A stretch of 17,340 bases of DNA from positions 1 through 17,340 of the forward strand of contig CANRFE010000013.1 in NCBI GenBank assembly GCA_947629805.1, written 5' to 3'. The stretch comes from an uncultured Clostridia bacterium. Lineage in GTDB: Bacteria; Bacillota; Clostridia; TANB77; CAG-508. Within the stretch, counting starts at the first letter, position 1, and every line of letters starts with the position of its first letter. The position numbers and the translations under genes are program-made. Below are positions 1-6,303 of this stretch, in pieces. The notes under the pieces were generated by a model. It was given only the letters and a program-made list of their open reading frames with translations. It did not search any database and was not told where the DNA came from.

Positions 1-149
1 CATGGGTTTTAGAAGATAATGAAACGATTGTAGGATTAAATGCTTCATCAACATCTGCAAAGGCACCAAATACTTTATTATCACCTGTTTTTGATACAGA
101 GTTTGATAATTTATATCAATATGCAATATCTTTAGCAAAGGAGGATTAA
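1..149 (+). CDS. C-terminal fragment of an unidentified protein
   Basis: An open frame enters from the left edge (first full codon TGG at 3) and ends at TAA 147-149, giving about 48 residues. The fragment is polar, with a Ser/Ala-rich stretch (LNASSTSAKAPNTLLSP) followed by an acidic/aromatic end (FDTEFDNLYQY, then AISLAKED). No catalytic motif or membrane segment is visible, and I do not recognise the family. The last codons overlap a very strong ribosome binding site (AAAGGAGG, 138-144 region) that serves the next gene, whose ATG is 4 bases past the stop. The two genes are therefore very likely co-transcribed and translationally coupled, and may work together. The start and most of the protein lie outside the window. 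Confidence 0.7.
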   Translation, partial: WVLEDNETIVGLNASSTSAKAPNTLLSPVFDTEFDNLYQYAISLAKED

Positions 150-153
150 TTTT

Positions 154-516
154 ATGAATACAGTTCGTTATTTTAAACTTAATAATGGGGGTGCTTTTGT
201 AGCACAAATAGTGATAGAATATAGAGAAAGACAGATGGACGGTAAAGGTGATATCAGTTATGATACTCAGTGGAAAAGTTGGTTTACGGAAGGATATAGA
301 GATATTTTACAATATGCAGAGCGTACAGTAGATCTTTTAAGTGATTCACCAATTCCAGATGGTTCCCAAGTAAGACTACATGTTTATGTTGCAGCTGGTT
401 CTAGTGATCCTGCTACGCAACAATTTATTTATGATAAAAATAGTCCATCTATGGCAAATTATAATATAAGTGGTACTACTCTTAATAATACTCTAACACT
501 TCTATATTACAGATAA
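154..516 (+). CDS. small beta-rich protein, possibly a stand-alone cytolysin domain-4-like fold
   Basis: A 120-residue protein with no signal peptide and no membrane segment. Alternating polar/hydrophobic strands suggest an all-beta fold. What is seen: GGAFVAQIVIEY near residues 12-23, IPDGSQVRLHVYV around 67-79, and YNISGTTLNNTLTL near 103-116. From memory, domain 4 of cholesterol-dependent cytolysins begins with a GAYVAQ-type strand and ends with an IWGTTLYP-type strand at similar spacing. The order and distance match here, but the Trp-rich undecapeptide (ECTGLAWEWWR) has no counterpart; the equivalent stretch reads VAAGSSDPATQQF. Cholesterol-dependent membrane insertion is therefore not expected. 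A carbohydrate, lipid or protein-binding role is possible but is inference. The start is fixed by AAAGGAGG ending 9 bases before the ATG. It follows the upstream gene by 4 bases, and a hairpin lies about 100 bases downstream. The gene is likely real; the fold assignment is tentative. Confidence 0.75.
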   Translation: MNTVRYFKLNNGGAFVAQIVIEYRERQMDGKGDISYDTQWKSWFTEGYRDILQYAERTVDLLSDSPIPDGSQVRLHVYVAAGSSDPATQQFIYDKNSPSMANYNISGTTLNNTLTLLYYR

Positions 517-613
517 TTTTGATAACTTAACCTTAATAAAATATAAAACACTTTGGCGCGTATAGTATTTATACCAAAGTACAGGAAATTTGATAAAAAA
601 ATAATTTGAAGTA

Positions 614-646
614 TAAGAAGATGGATTTTTTACTTCCATCTTCTTA
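614..646. terminator. 12-bp perfect hairpin between convergent genes
   Basis: A perfect 12-bp inverted repeat (TAAGAAGATGGA at 614-625, its complement at 635-646) encloses a 9-base loop. It lies between the plus-strand gene ending at 516 and the minus-strand gene ending at 686, where a shared terminator is expected. Neither side has a tract of Ts directly after the stem. On the minus strand a run of Ts appears only about a dozen bases past the stem. The role as terminator is therefore inferred from position and is weaker than for the other hairpins here. It could also be an RNA-stabilising 3' structure. Confidence 0.5.
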
Positions 647-685
647 CAATTTAAGATATTCCCCAACGTTTCAACAAAATGCAAG

Positions 686-862
686 CTAGTCAATAGGATT
701 CCTAAAATCAAAAGAATCTGACTCAAATCTGTTGATAAAGTTTCCTCTGTGTCTTTGTTCAAAATCAATTTCGTACTTGTCAGAAAAATCATTTTTGTGT
801 GCTATTTTGATAATACCAATAATAGCAATAAGAACTCCAATTGTAATTATAACTACCTGCAT
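686..862 (-). CDS. small single-pass membrane protein, unknown function
   Basis: A 58-residue protein. Residues 2-21 form one strongly hydrophobic helix (VVIITIGVLIAIIGIIKIAH). A charged, aromatic tail rich in Asp, Glu, Arg and Phe follows (KNDFSDKYEIDFEQRHRG onward). A longer reading from GTG at 871 is possible, but that GTG sits inside the ribosome binding site (AGAGAGGTGA, 877-868), so ATG at 862 is chosen, 5-8 bases from the site. An extended -10 promoter lies about 70 bases upstream, so the gene has its own transcription start downstream of the HU terminator. With so few basic residues before the helix and many charges after it, the tail is probably cytoplasmic, which is inference. No family is recognised. 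The promoter, binding site and clear helix make this more than a chance frame. Confidence 0.6.
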   Translation of the reverse strand: MQVVIITIGVLIAIIGIIKIAHKNDFSDKYEIDFEQRHRGNFINRFESDSFDFRNPID

Positions 863-930
863 ACAAATCACCTCTCTAACAAATTTGTTTATGAGTTAAT
901 ACTTTGCCTTACTATTTGTAAGTTTTATAA

Positions 931-939
931 AGTATAGCA
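931..939 (-). promoter_or_regulatory. extended -10 promoter for the small membrane protein gene
   Basis: On the minus strand the bases read TGCTATACT: a TG extension, one base, then TATACT, which is five of six to the consensus TATAAT. No good -35 hexamer is seen at the usual spacing, which is common for extended -10 promoters. The predicted start, near 924, gives a leader of about 60 bases before the ATG at 862. Confidence 0.5.
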
Positions 940-1020
940 TAGTTTATGAAAAAAATCTAGATAATTACGTGTTCTTATTAGTAAAAGAGTACTTTCCTAA
1001 TTTATCAGGAAAAATGAGGT

Positions 1021-1063
1021 AACAAAAAAACTCCTTTCATTTACAAAAAGGAGTTTTTTTGTT
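1021..1063 (-). terminator. strong rho-independent terminator of the HU gene (bidirectional)
   Basis: A perfect 17-bp inverted repeat (1021-1037 with 1047-1063) surrounds a 9-base loop. The GC core is CTCC/GGAG, and runs of seven A and seven T lie on either side, so a U-tract follows the core on both strands. It starts 5 bases past the HU stop codon and insulates the minus-strand small gene further on. Confidence 0.93.
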
Positions 1064-1067
1064 AAAA

Positions 1068-1343
1068 TTATTTATTTACAACATCTTTTAGAGCTTTTCC
1101 TGCTTTAAATGCTGGTACAATAGATGCTGGTATTTTAATTTCTTCATTTGTTTGTGGATTTCTTCCTTTTCTAGCGGCTCTTTTTCTAGTTTCAAAACTA
1201 CCAAATCCAACAAGTTGTACTTTACCACCTTTTTTTAATTCTGTCATAATTGCTTCTGTAATAGCATTTAAGGATAGTTCGGCAGCTTTTTTAGACATAG
1301 GAGCTTTAGAAGAAATATAATCAACTAATTGCGCTTTATTCAT
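1068..1343 (-). CDS. hup: DNA-binding protein HU (nucleoid protein)
   Basis: A 91-residue protein of normal HU length. HU is a homodimeric architectural protein that bends DNA and compacts the nucleoid. The sequence shows the N-terminal helical dimerisation part (MNKAQLVDYISSKAPMSKK), the hallmark GFGSFETRKRAARKGRNPQT around residues 46-65 at the base of the DNA-gripping arm, and the FKAGKALKDVVNK end. The NP in RNPQT corresponds to the conserved arm-tip proline that intercalates into DNA. A frame seven codons longer starts at TTG, but those codons contain the ribosome binding site (AAAGGAGG at 1358-1351, 7 bases before the ATG at 1343), so the shorter start is right. The gene is monocistronic, with a promoter at 1389-1417 and a terminator at 1021-1063, and it is divergent from ftsY. 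HU rather than IHF is indicated by the single gene and the Gram-positive context. Confidence 0.97.
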   Translation of the reverse strand: MNKAQLVDYISSKAPMSKKAAELSLNAITEAIMTELKKGGKVQLVGFGSFETRKRAARKGRNPQTNEEIKIPASIVPAFKAGKALKDVVNK

Positions 1344-1388
1344 TAAAAGGCCTCCTTTCGACAAAATTTATCATCTTTTGTTTTTCTA

Positions 1389-1417
1389 ACTGTATCAAAG
1401 ATAGAAAAGAAAGTCAA
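1389..1417 (-). promoter_or_regulatory. promoter of the HU gene
   Basis: On the minus strand, TTGACT (1417-1412) is separated by 17 bases from TACAGT (1394-1389). The -10 is preceded by TG plus one base (TGATACAGT), so it is also an extended -10. The -35 matches five of six consensus bases and the -10 four of six. The leader to the ATG at 1343 is about 40 bases. Confidence 0.75.
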
Positions 1418-1465
1418 TACGGAAGATTCAAAAAATGAATTTTTTCTAAAAAAGGGCAGAAGTTA

Positions 1466-1494
1466 TGGAAAAATTATAAAATATGTGATACAAT
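1466..1494 (+). promoter_or_regulatory. promoter of the ftsY operon
   Basis: TACAAT at 1489-1494 is preceded by TG plus one base (TGATACAAT), an extended -10 with five of six matches. TGGAAA at 1466-1471, 17 bases upstream, is a four-of-six -35. The ftsY ATG is about 30 bases further on, with an AAAGGAG binding site between. Confidence 0.65.
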
Positions 1495-1525
1495 AGCAAA
1501 AAATAAAAGAAAAAGGAGAAATTCC

Positions 1526-2437
1526 ATGGGATTTTTTGAGCAATTAAAAAATGGTTTAAATAAAACGAAAACTTCTTTTGATGAAAAAATGAATCAAGTA
1601 TTTAGTAACTTTCGAAAAGTAGACGAGGAATTGTTAGAAGAACTAGAAGAAGTATTAATTATGTCTGATGTAGGAACAGATACTTCCTTAAAAATTATTG
1701 ATAATTTAAGGCAAAGAATAAAAAAAGAAAATATAAAAGAAGAACAAGAGGTAAGAGAGGCATTAAAAGAAGAGATACAACAAATTTTAGAACAAACAGA
1801 TAGTAACTTAAAGTTAGATACAACTCCTTCTGTTATTTTAGTAGTAGGTGTGAATGGAGTGGGAAAAACTACTTCTATTGGAAAAATTGCAAATCGCTTA
1901 AAGCAAAATGGAAAAAAGGTTATTCTTGCTGCTGCTGACACATTCCGTGCTGCTGCTGTAGAACAATTAGAAATTTGGGCGAATCGAGCCGGAGTAGAAT
2001 TAGTAAAAAAAGAGGAAAAAGCAGATCCTGCTTCGGTGGTATTTGATGCTATTAAAATAGCCAAAGAAAAACAAGCAGATGTATTAATTTGCGATACAGC
2101 TGGAAGATTACACAATAAAAAATATTTAATGGATGAATTAGAAAAAATAAAAAAAGTAATTGATAAAGAAATGCCAGAAGCAGACAAAGAAATTTTATTA
2201 GTATTAGATGCAACTACAGGGCAAAATGCAATCTTGCAAGTAAAAGCTTTTAAGGAAACAGTAGATTTAACTGGTTTAATTTTAACAAAACTAGATGGAA
2301 CAGCTAAGGGTGGCGTAGTAATTGGAATTGTAGAAGAAAATAAACTTCCTATTAAATTTATTGGGGTAGGAGAAAAAATGGAGGACATGGAAGTATTCCA
2401 TGCAAAAGAATTTGTTAATGCCTTTTTAGATAAATAG
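1526..2437 (+). CDS. ftsY: signal recognition particle receptor FtsY
   Basis: A 303-residue SRP-family GTPase. FtsY docks ribosome-nascent chain-SRP complexes at the membrane and, with Ffh, hydrolyses GTP to hand membrane proteins to SecYEG. An N domain of about 90 helical residues comes first. The G domain follows: P-loop GVNGVGKTT (108-116), DTFRAAAVEQL (138-148, the SRP-GTPase insertion region), DTAGR (190-194), TKLDGTAKGG (254-263) and the closing GVGEKMEDM (280-288). All GTP-binding elements are intact. The long acidic A domain of the Escherichia coli protein is missing; the protein starts with an amphipathic MGFFEQLKNGL that can contact the membrane, as usual in Clostridia and Bacilli. 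An AAAGGAG site precedes the ATG. The UPF0182 gene follows 28 bases later with no terminator between, so the two share a transcript. Confidence 0.98.
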   Translation: MGFFEQLKNGLNKTKTSFDEKMNQVFSNFRKVDEELLEELEEVLIMSDVGTDTSLKIIDNLRQRIKKENIKEEQEVREALKEEIQQILEQTDSNLKLDTTPSVILVVGVNGVGKTTSIGKIANRLKQNGKKVILAAADTFRAAAVEQLEIWANRAGVELVKKEEKADPASVVFDAIKIAKEKQADVLICDTAGRLHNKKYLMDELEKIKKVIDKEMPEADKEILLVLDATTGQNAILQVKAFKETVDLTGLILTKLDGTAKGGVVIGIVEENKLPIKFIGVGEKMEDMEVFHAKEFVNAFLDK

Positions 2438-2465
2438 AAGCGAAAAAAAAGGAGGTTATCACAAA

Positions 2466-5261
2466 GTGAAAATAAGAAAAAGACGTTTTTTTATAGTAAT
2501 AACAGTGGCTATTTTGGCAATGCTTATAGGCTACATTGCTTTTCGTGGTACTTATTTAGAAACTATGGAAATAGGGAAAAATTATATTAATGTATTTTGG
2601 CAAAATGTGCGCTATATGTTGTATACTTTAACAATTAATTTCCTATTATTTTATACAATGATTTATTTAACAAATATAAAAATAAAAAAAGGCTTAAAAG
2701 AATTTTTTGAAGTAGAAAAGAAAGAAATGCCAAAATTATTAAATAAGTCTATTGCTTTTATTAGTAGTCTTATCCTAAGTAGTGCTACTTCTGGTTTTTT
2801 ACTAGAAAAAGCAATGCTATGTTTTCATAGTGCACAATTTGGGGTACAAGATCCAATTTTTGGTTTTGACATAGGCTATTTTATTTTCCAAAAACCTTTT
2901 ATTGAGGTCTGTATATGGTACTTTTTAATTAGTGCCATTGCTTTATTAGTTTACACCATTGTGTATTATATTGTAACTTTTAATATGTTTTTTGACGGAG
3001 TAGATAGAAAAACTTTAACAGATAGCAAATTACTAAAACAAATTACAAGTTTTGTCATGGTAATCGCTGTTTTGTTTGCAGGTCTTATTTTGGTAAAAAC
3101 ACAGAGTATAGGAACAGAAAAATTTTTGAGTTTACAAGATAATCAAACAAGTTATTCTTTATATGGTGCTAGTTTTACAGATGTAACCATAAAATTATGG
3201 GGGTATCGAATTTTAGCGCTTGTTGTAGTAGTATCCGCTTATTTAGGAATAAAAGCATTTCAAGAAAGAAAAACAAAAAAGCTGATTTTGTATATTGGAA
3301 TGGCACCTGCTTATTTAGTTGGTATGTGCTTTGTATTGGTGGTTTTCCAAGAAGTATTTGTTACTACGAATCAATTAGATAAAGAAAAACAATATATAGA
3401 AGCAAATATTCAATATACCAAAAATGCTTATGGAATTGATATAGAAGAAATTAATTTGGACAATACATTAGAAAGTATTACTTCACAAGATTTAGCAAAA
3501 TATGAAAAAGTTTTGAATAATGTTACAATAGTGAATAAAGATATTGTATTAAAAGATTTACAAAATGGACAAACGGCCAAGGGATATTATTCTTATCCAA
3601 ATAGTCAGATAGGAAAATATACTATTAATGGAAAAGAGCAATTAGTTTATATATCGCCAAGAGAAATTGTAAGTAGTAATGGAACCTATAATAACAAAAC
3701 GTATGAATATACACATGGATATGGAAGTATTCTTACTTTAGCAACTTCTACGAAAGAAAATGGAACCTTAAACCATATTCAAAAAGGGTTTGAAAAAGCA
3801 AATGAAGTAGTAGCTATTACCCAACCAAGAATTTATTTTGGTTTACAAACAAATGATACAGTAGTTACAAATAGCAAGGATAAAAAAGAATTTGATTATC
3901 CTATATTAGATTCTGCTTATGCCGAAAATGCAGAAAATACTTATCAAGGAAAGGCAGGTTTAAAACTAAACTTTTTAGATCGAATCATTGTAGCCTTAAA
4001 AGAGGGAGATTTACAATTAGCTTTTTCGGGAAATGTTACCAACACAAGCAAAATTCTAACAAATCGTAATATTATAAAAAGAGCACAAACAGTTATGCCT
4101 TATTTACTATATGACCAAAATCCATATTTGGTAGTAACAGAAGAAGGAAAACTAGTATGGGTATTAGATGCTTATACGATTTCAGACGATTATCCTTATT
4201 CTCAAAAAACAACTATAAGGGAAAATTCTACTACAAGACTAGAGCTAAACTATATTCGTAATTCGGTTAAAGTTTTGATTGATAGCTATGATGGTACAGT
4301 TTCTTTTTATATTACAGATCGTACGGATCCTATTGCTATGGCATATCGTAATATTTATCCAGATTTATTTGTGGATTTAGAAGAGGATATTCCAGCCGAT
4401 ATTAGTCAGCATTTTATTTATCCAGAATATTTATATCAAATACAAGCTAATATTATTACAAGATATCATAATATTCAACCAGATGTGTTATATCGTAGTG
4501 ATGATATTTGGGAAATTGCTACTTATAATGCTGGCAAAGTCATAACAAAAACAGGAACCGATATTACCCCATATTATACCATGACGAAGCTAATAGATGA
4601 GGAAGAGCCTACTCTAAGTTTAATGGTACCTTATACACCACAAGGAAGACAGAATTTAATTTCTTATTTAATAGGAAGTTATGACAATAGTGGAAACAGT
4701 AAATTAACTCTTTATAAATATCAAGCAGATAGTAATATATTAGGACCAATGCAATTAGATACGCAAATTGGACAAGATGAAACAATTACAAAAGAATTAG
4801 AAACCTTAAATGTAAATGGAACCAAAATTACAAAAAATATGACAATTGTTCCTATAGAAGATACTTTGCTTTATGTAGAAGCTATTTATACGCAATATAT
4901 AAATGAACAAGATGCACTTCCTACTTTGAAAAAAGTGATTGTCGCTTCTGGAAACAAAGTGGCAATGGGAGATACCTTGAAAGAGGCATTAAATAATTTG
5001 GTTTCGAAGAATGCTGTTAATATTGAAGTGGAAAATACAGATACAATAGAAGATTTAATTCATACCATTATTAAAGCAAACCATAATTTAACATCCTCTA
5101 ATGAAAGTGATGATTGGGAAATGATGGGAAAAGATGTAAAAAGGCTACAAGAGTATATAGAAAAGTTAGAAACATTAGTAGAAGAACAAGAAAAAATGCA
5201 AAATGAAATTACAGAACAAAATCAAAACAATATCATAAACGAAATAGAAGAAGTGGTATAA
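2466..5261 (+). CDS. UPF0182 family large membrane protein
   Basis: A 931-residue protein of the UPF0182/COG1615 family, whose biochemical role is unknown. Seven hydrophobic helices are visible near residues 8-26, 50-71, 92-112, 146-171, 193-211, 244-263 and 273-298. An extracytoplasmic part of about 600 residues follows, carrying family-like patches: YIEANIQYTKNAYGID (310-325), the THGYGSI and QPRIYFG segments, FDYP, LVWVLDAYTISDDYPYSQ, VSFYITDRTDPIAMAYRNIYP, and SLMVPYTPQGRQNLISYL. The C-terminal 40 residues are charged and look like a short coiled coil (LQEYIEKLETLVEEQEKMQ). The start is GTG, chosen because a near-perfect AAAGGAGGT site lies 10 bases upstream and the frame starts with a basic stretch before the first helix. 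It is co-transcribed with ftsY and closed by a terminator at 5268-5306. Family assignment is firm, function open. Confidence 0.93.
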   Translation: MKIRKRRFFIVITVAILAMLIGYIAFRGTYLETMEIGKNYINVFWQNVRYMLYTLTINFLLFYTMIYLTNIKIKKGLKEFFEVEKKEMPKLLNKSIAFISSLILSSATSGFLLEKAMLCFHSAQFGVQDPIFGFDIGYFIFQKPFIEVCIWYFLISAIALLVYTIVYYIVTFNMFFDGVDRKTLTDSKLLKQITSFVMVIAVLFAGLILVKTQSIGTEKFLSLQDNQTSYSLYGASFTDVTIKLWGYRILALVVVVSAYLGIKAFQERKTKKLILYIGMAPAYLVGMCFVLVVFQEVFVTTNQLDKEKQYIEANIQYTKNAYGIDIEEINLDNTLESITSQDLAKYEKVLNNVTIVNKDIVLKDLQNGQTAKGYYSYPNSQIGKYTINGKEQLVYISPREIVSSNGTYNNKTYEYTHGYGSILTLATSTKENGTLNHIQKGFEKANEVVAITQPRIYFGLQTNDTVVTNSKDKKEFDYPILDSAYAENAENTYQGKAGLKLNFLDRIIVALKEGDLQLAFSGNVTNTSKILTNRNIIKRAQTVMPYLLYDQNPYLVVTEEGKLVWVLDAYTISDDYPYSQKTTIRENSTTRLELNYIRNSVKVLIDSYDGTVSFYITDRTDPIAMAYRNIYPDLFVDLEEDIPADISQHFIYPEYLYQIQANIITRYHNIQPDVLYRSDDIWEIATYNAGKVITKTGTDITPYYTMTKLIDEEEPTLSLMVPYTPQGRQNLISYLIGSYDNSGNSKLTLYKYQADSNILGPMQLDTQIGQDETITKELETLNVNGTKITKNMTIVPIEDTLLYVEAIYTQYINEQDALPTLKKVIVASGNKVAMGDTLKEALNNLVSKNAVNIEVENTDTIEDLIHTIIKANHNLTSSNESDDWEMMGKDVKRLQEYIEKLETLVEEQEKMQNEITEQNQNNIINEIEEVV

Positions 5262-5267
5262 AATACA

Positions 5268-5306
5268 AAAAAACACACAACCTAAGAAAAAGGATGTGTG
5301 TTTTTT
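5268..5306 (+). terminator. rho-independent terminator after the UPF0182 gene
   Basis: A 16-position stem (5268-5283 with 5291-5306) contains one A/A mismatch and a 7-base loop. The upper stem is ACACACA paired with TGTGTGT plus a CCT/AGG cap, and six Ts follow the GC part. It begins 6 bases after the UPF0182 stop and ends only 5 bases before the ATG of the next gene. Confidence 0.88.
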
Positions 5307-5311
5307 AGAAG

Positions 5312-5596
5312 ATGTTTCGAAAAAAAGAAAATTTATTATTAAAGCAAATTGACAATTTGAATCAAAATTTACTAGAAAGCAATTTACTAGAAATAGCACA
5401 ATTATTAGGAAACAAGAAAAAAATGTTGTGGACAAACTTTCTAGCAGGAATAGCAAGAGGAATTGGAATAGGAATTGGAGTAACTGTGATTACGGCTATT
5501 TTAATTATGCTGCTTAGAAAAATTGTAACACTCAATATTCCTATTCTTGGGGAATATATTGCAGACATTGTAGAAATTGTACAAAAAAGCAGGTAA
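5312..5596 (+). CDS. DUF5665 family small membrane protein
   Basis: A 94-residue protein. Residues 10-36 form a charged helical part (KQIDNLNQNLLESNLLEIAQLL). A conserved-looking turn, MLWTNFLAGIARGIGIGIG (38-56), leads into one membrane helix (about 48-68). A second, weaker hydrophobic segment (KIVTLNIPILGEYIADIVEIVQ) ends the protein. From memory this layout, with NFxAGIARGxGxxxG and a final LPxxGxxIAxxVxxV, matches the DUF5665 family of Bacillota. No function is established. The gene is unusual in its surroundings: the upstream terminator ends 5 bases before its ATG, there is no clear ribosome binding site, and its stop codon is part of the next terminator stem. No separate promoter is obvious. 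It may be expressed by read-through from the UPF0182 transcript or from a promoter inside that gene. Confidence 0.82.
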   Translation: MFRKKENLLLKQIDNLNQNLLESNLLEIAQLLGNKKKMLWTNFLAGIARGIGIGIGVTVITAILIMLLRKIVTLNIPILGEYIADIVEIVQKSR

Positions 5597-5620
5597 ATGA
5601 TAGATTTTACTTGCTTTTTT
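5583..5620 (+). terminator. rho-independent terminator overlapping the DUF5665 stop codon
   Basis: The left arm is 5583-5597, the right arm 5606-5620, and the loop 8 bases. The 15-position stem is paired throughout with one G-U wobble (AGCAGGTAAA against TTTACTTGCT), and seven Ts end the right side. The TAA stop at 5594-5596 lies inside the left arm, so ribosomes finishing translation would cover the stem. Confidence 0.85.
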
Positions 5621-5639
5621 TAGCATACAATTATATAAT
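5611..5639 (+). promoter_or_regulatory. promoter of pgsA and the polysaccharide operon
   Basis: A consensus -10, TATAAT, stands at 5634-5639. TTGCTT at 5611-5616, with a 17-base spacer, is a partial -35 (TTG matches) and lies within the right arm of the preceding terminator. The pgsA ATG follows about 32 bases after the -10, with AAGGAG at 5656-5661 as binding site. No other good promoter was seen between here and the window end. Confidence 0.65.
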
Positions 5640-5671
5640 AAACCAAAGAAAAAAGAAGGAGAAAAGAAAAT

Positions 5672-6280
5672 ATGAATTTAGCTAATAAATTAACTATTTT
5701 GCGCATTTTGTTAGTACCTATTATGGTTATGGTTACTTTTTTTACATGGCCAGGAGAATTTTTAGGAATTCCAACGCTTGCTTGGGTGTTAAATGGCATT
5801 TTTATTTTAGCCTCTATTACAGATAAATTAGATGGGTATATAGCTCGTTCTAGAAATCAGATTACAACTTTTGGAAAATTTTTAGATCCAATTGCAGATA
5901 AAGTATTAGTCATTACAGCTTTCATTATTTTAGTAGAAGAAGGAAAACTTCCTGCATGGATTCCAATTATTATTGTATTTCGTGAGTTTGTTGTTTCAGG
6001 TTATCGCCTAATTGCCGTAGAAAAGGGAGGAAAAGTAATAGCAGCTAGTATTTGGGGAAAATTAAAAACAGTAACCCAAATGTTAGCTATTATAGTAGCT
6101 TTTTTAGATAATCATGCTTTTGCTACGGTATGTAAAGGAGAATTAAGCGGCTATGCATTTGGTATCAATAGTGTTACCACTGTTCTAATGCTTATTTGTG
6201 TTATTGCTACTGTTTTTTCGGGATGGGATTATATAAAAAACGGAAAAGAATTATTAAACGATAAAGAAAAGTTGCAATAA
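5672..6280 (+). CDS. pgsA: CDP-diacylglycerol--glycerol-3-phosphate 3-phosphatidyltransferase
   Basis: A 202-residue integral membrane enzyme that transfers phosphatidate from CDP-diacylglycerol to glycerol-3-phosphate. The product, phosphatidylglycerol phosphate, is the committed step to phosphatidylglycerol and cardiolipin. The CDP-alcohol phosphotransferase signature is complete: D51, D54-G55, A58-R59, G68, D72 and D76, in the spacing D-x2-DG-x2-AR-x8-G-x3-D-x3-D. Several membrane helices surround it (about residues 10-25, 33-50, 76-90, 94-110, 130-145 and 168-187). Length and the N-terminal NLANKLTILRILLVP are typical of PgsA rather than of Pss or Cls. It is transcribed from the promoter at 5611-5639 and followed by the ABC permease gene after 23 bases with no terminator, so it heads the polysaccharide operon. 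Confidence 0.96.
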   Translation: MNLANKLTILRILLVPIMVMVTFFTWPGEFLGIPTLAWVLNGIFILASITDKLDGYIARSRNQITTFGKFLDPIADKVLVITAFIILVEEGKLPAWIPIIIVFREFVVSGYRLIAVEKGGKVIAASIWGKLKTVTQMLAIIVAFLDNHAFATVCKGELSGYAFGINSVTTVLMLICVIATVFSGWDYIKNGKELLNDKEKLQ

Positions 6281-6303
6281 TTTCCTCTAGAAAGGATAAG
6301 AAA

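Noticed and set aside
502..792. Minus-strand 96-residue frame in the left intergenic region
   Set aside because: It crosses the hairpin at 614-646, overlaps two better-supported genes, and has no binding site.
863..871. GTG start three codons upstream of the small membrane protein
   Set aside because: The GTG lies inside the AGAGAGGTGA ribosome binding site, which must stand upstream of the real start at 862.
749..937. Plus-strand 62-residue frame over the small membrane protein gene
   Set aside because: Asn/Cys-rich product without a binding site; it is the complement of the better-supported minus-strand gene.
517..1067. Possible mobile element or repeat array in the largest gene-poor area
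   Set aside because: No direct repeats, terminal inverted repeats or transposase fragment were seen; it is explained by the hairpin, the small gene, its promoter and the HU terminator.
1344..1364. TTG start giving a 98-residue HU protein
   Set aside because: The added codons contain the AAAGGAGG binding site, and HU proteins begin with MNKxxL, which fits the ATG at 1343.
1594..2388. Long open frame opposite ftsY
   Set aside because: Antisense shadow of the ftsY coding region; no binding site, and a low-complexity Ser/Phe/Ile-rich product.
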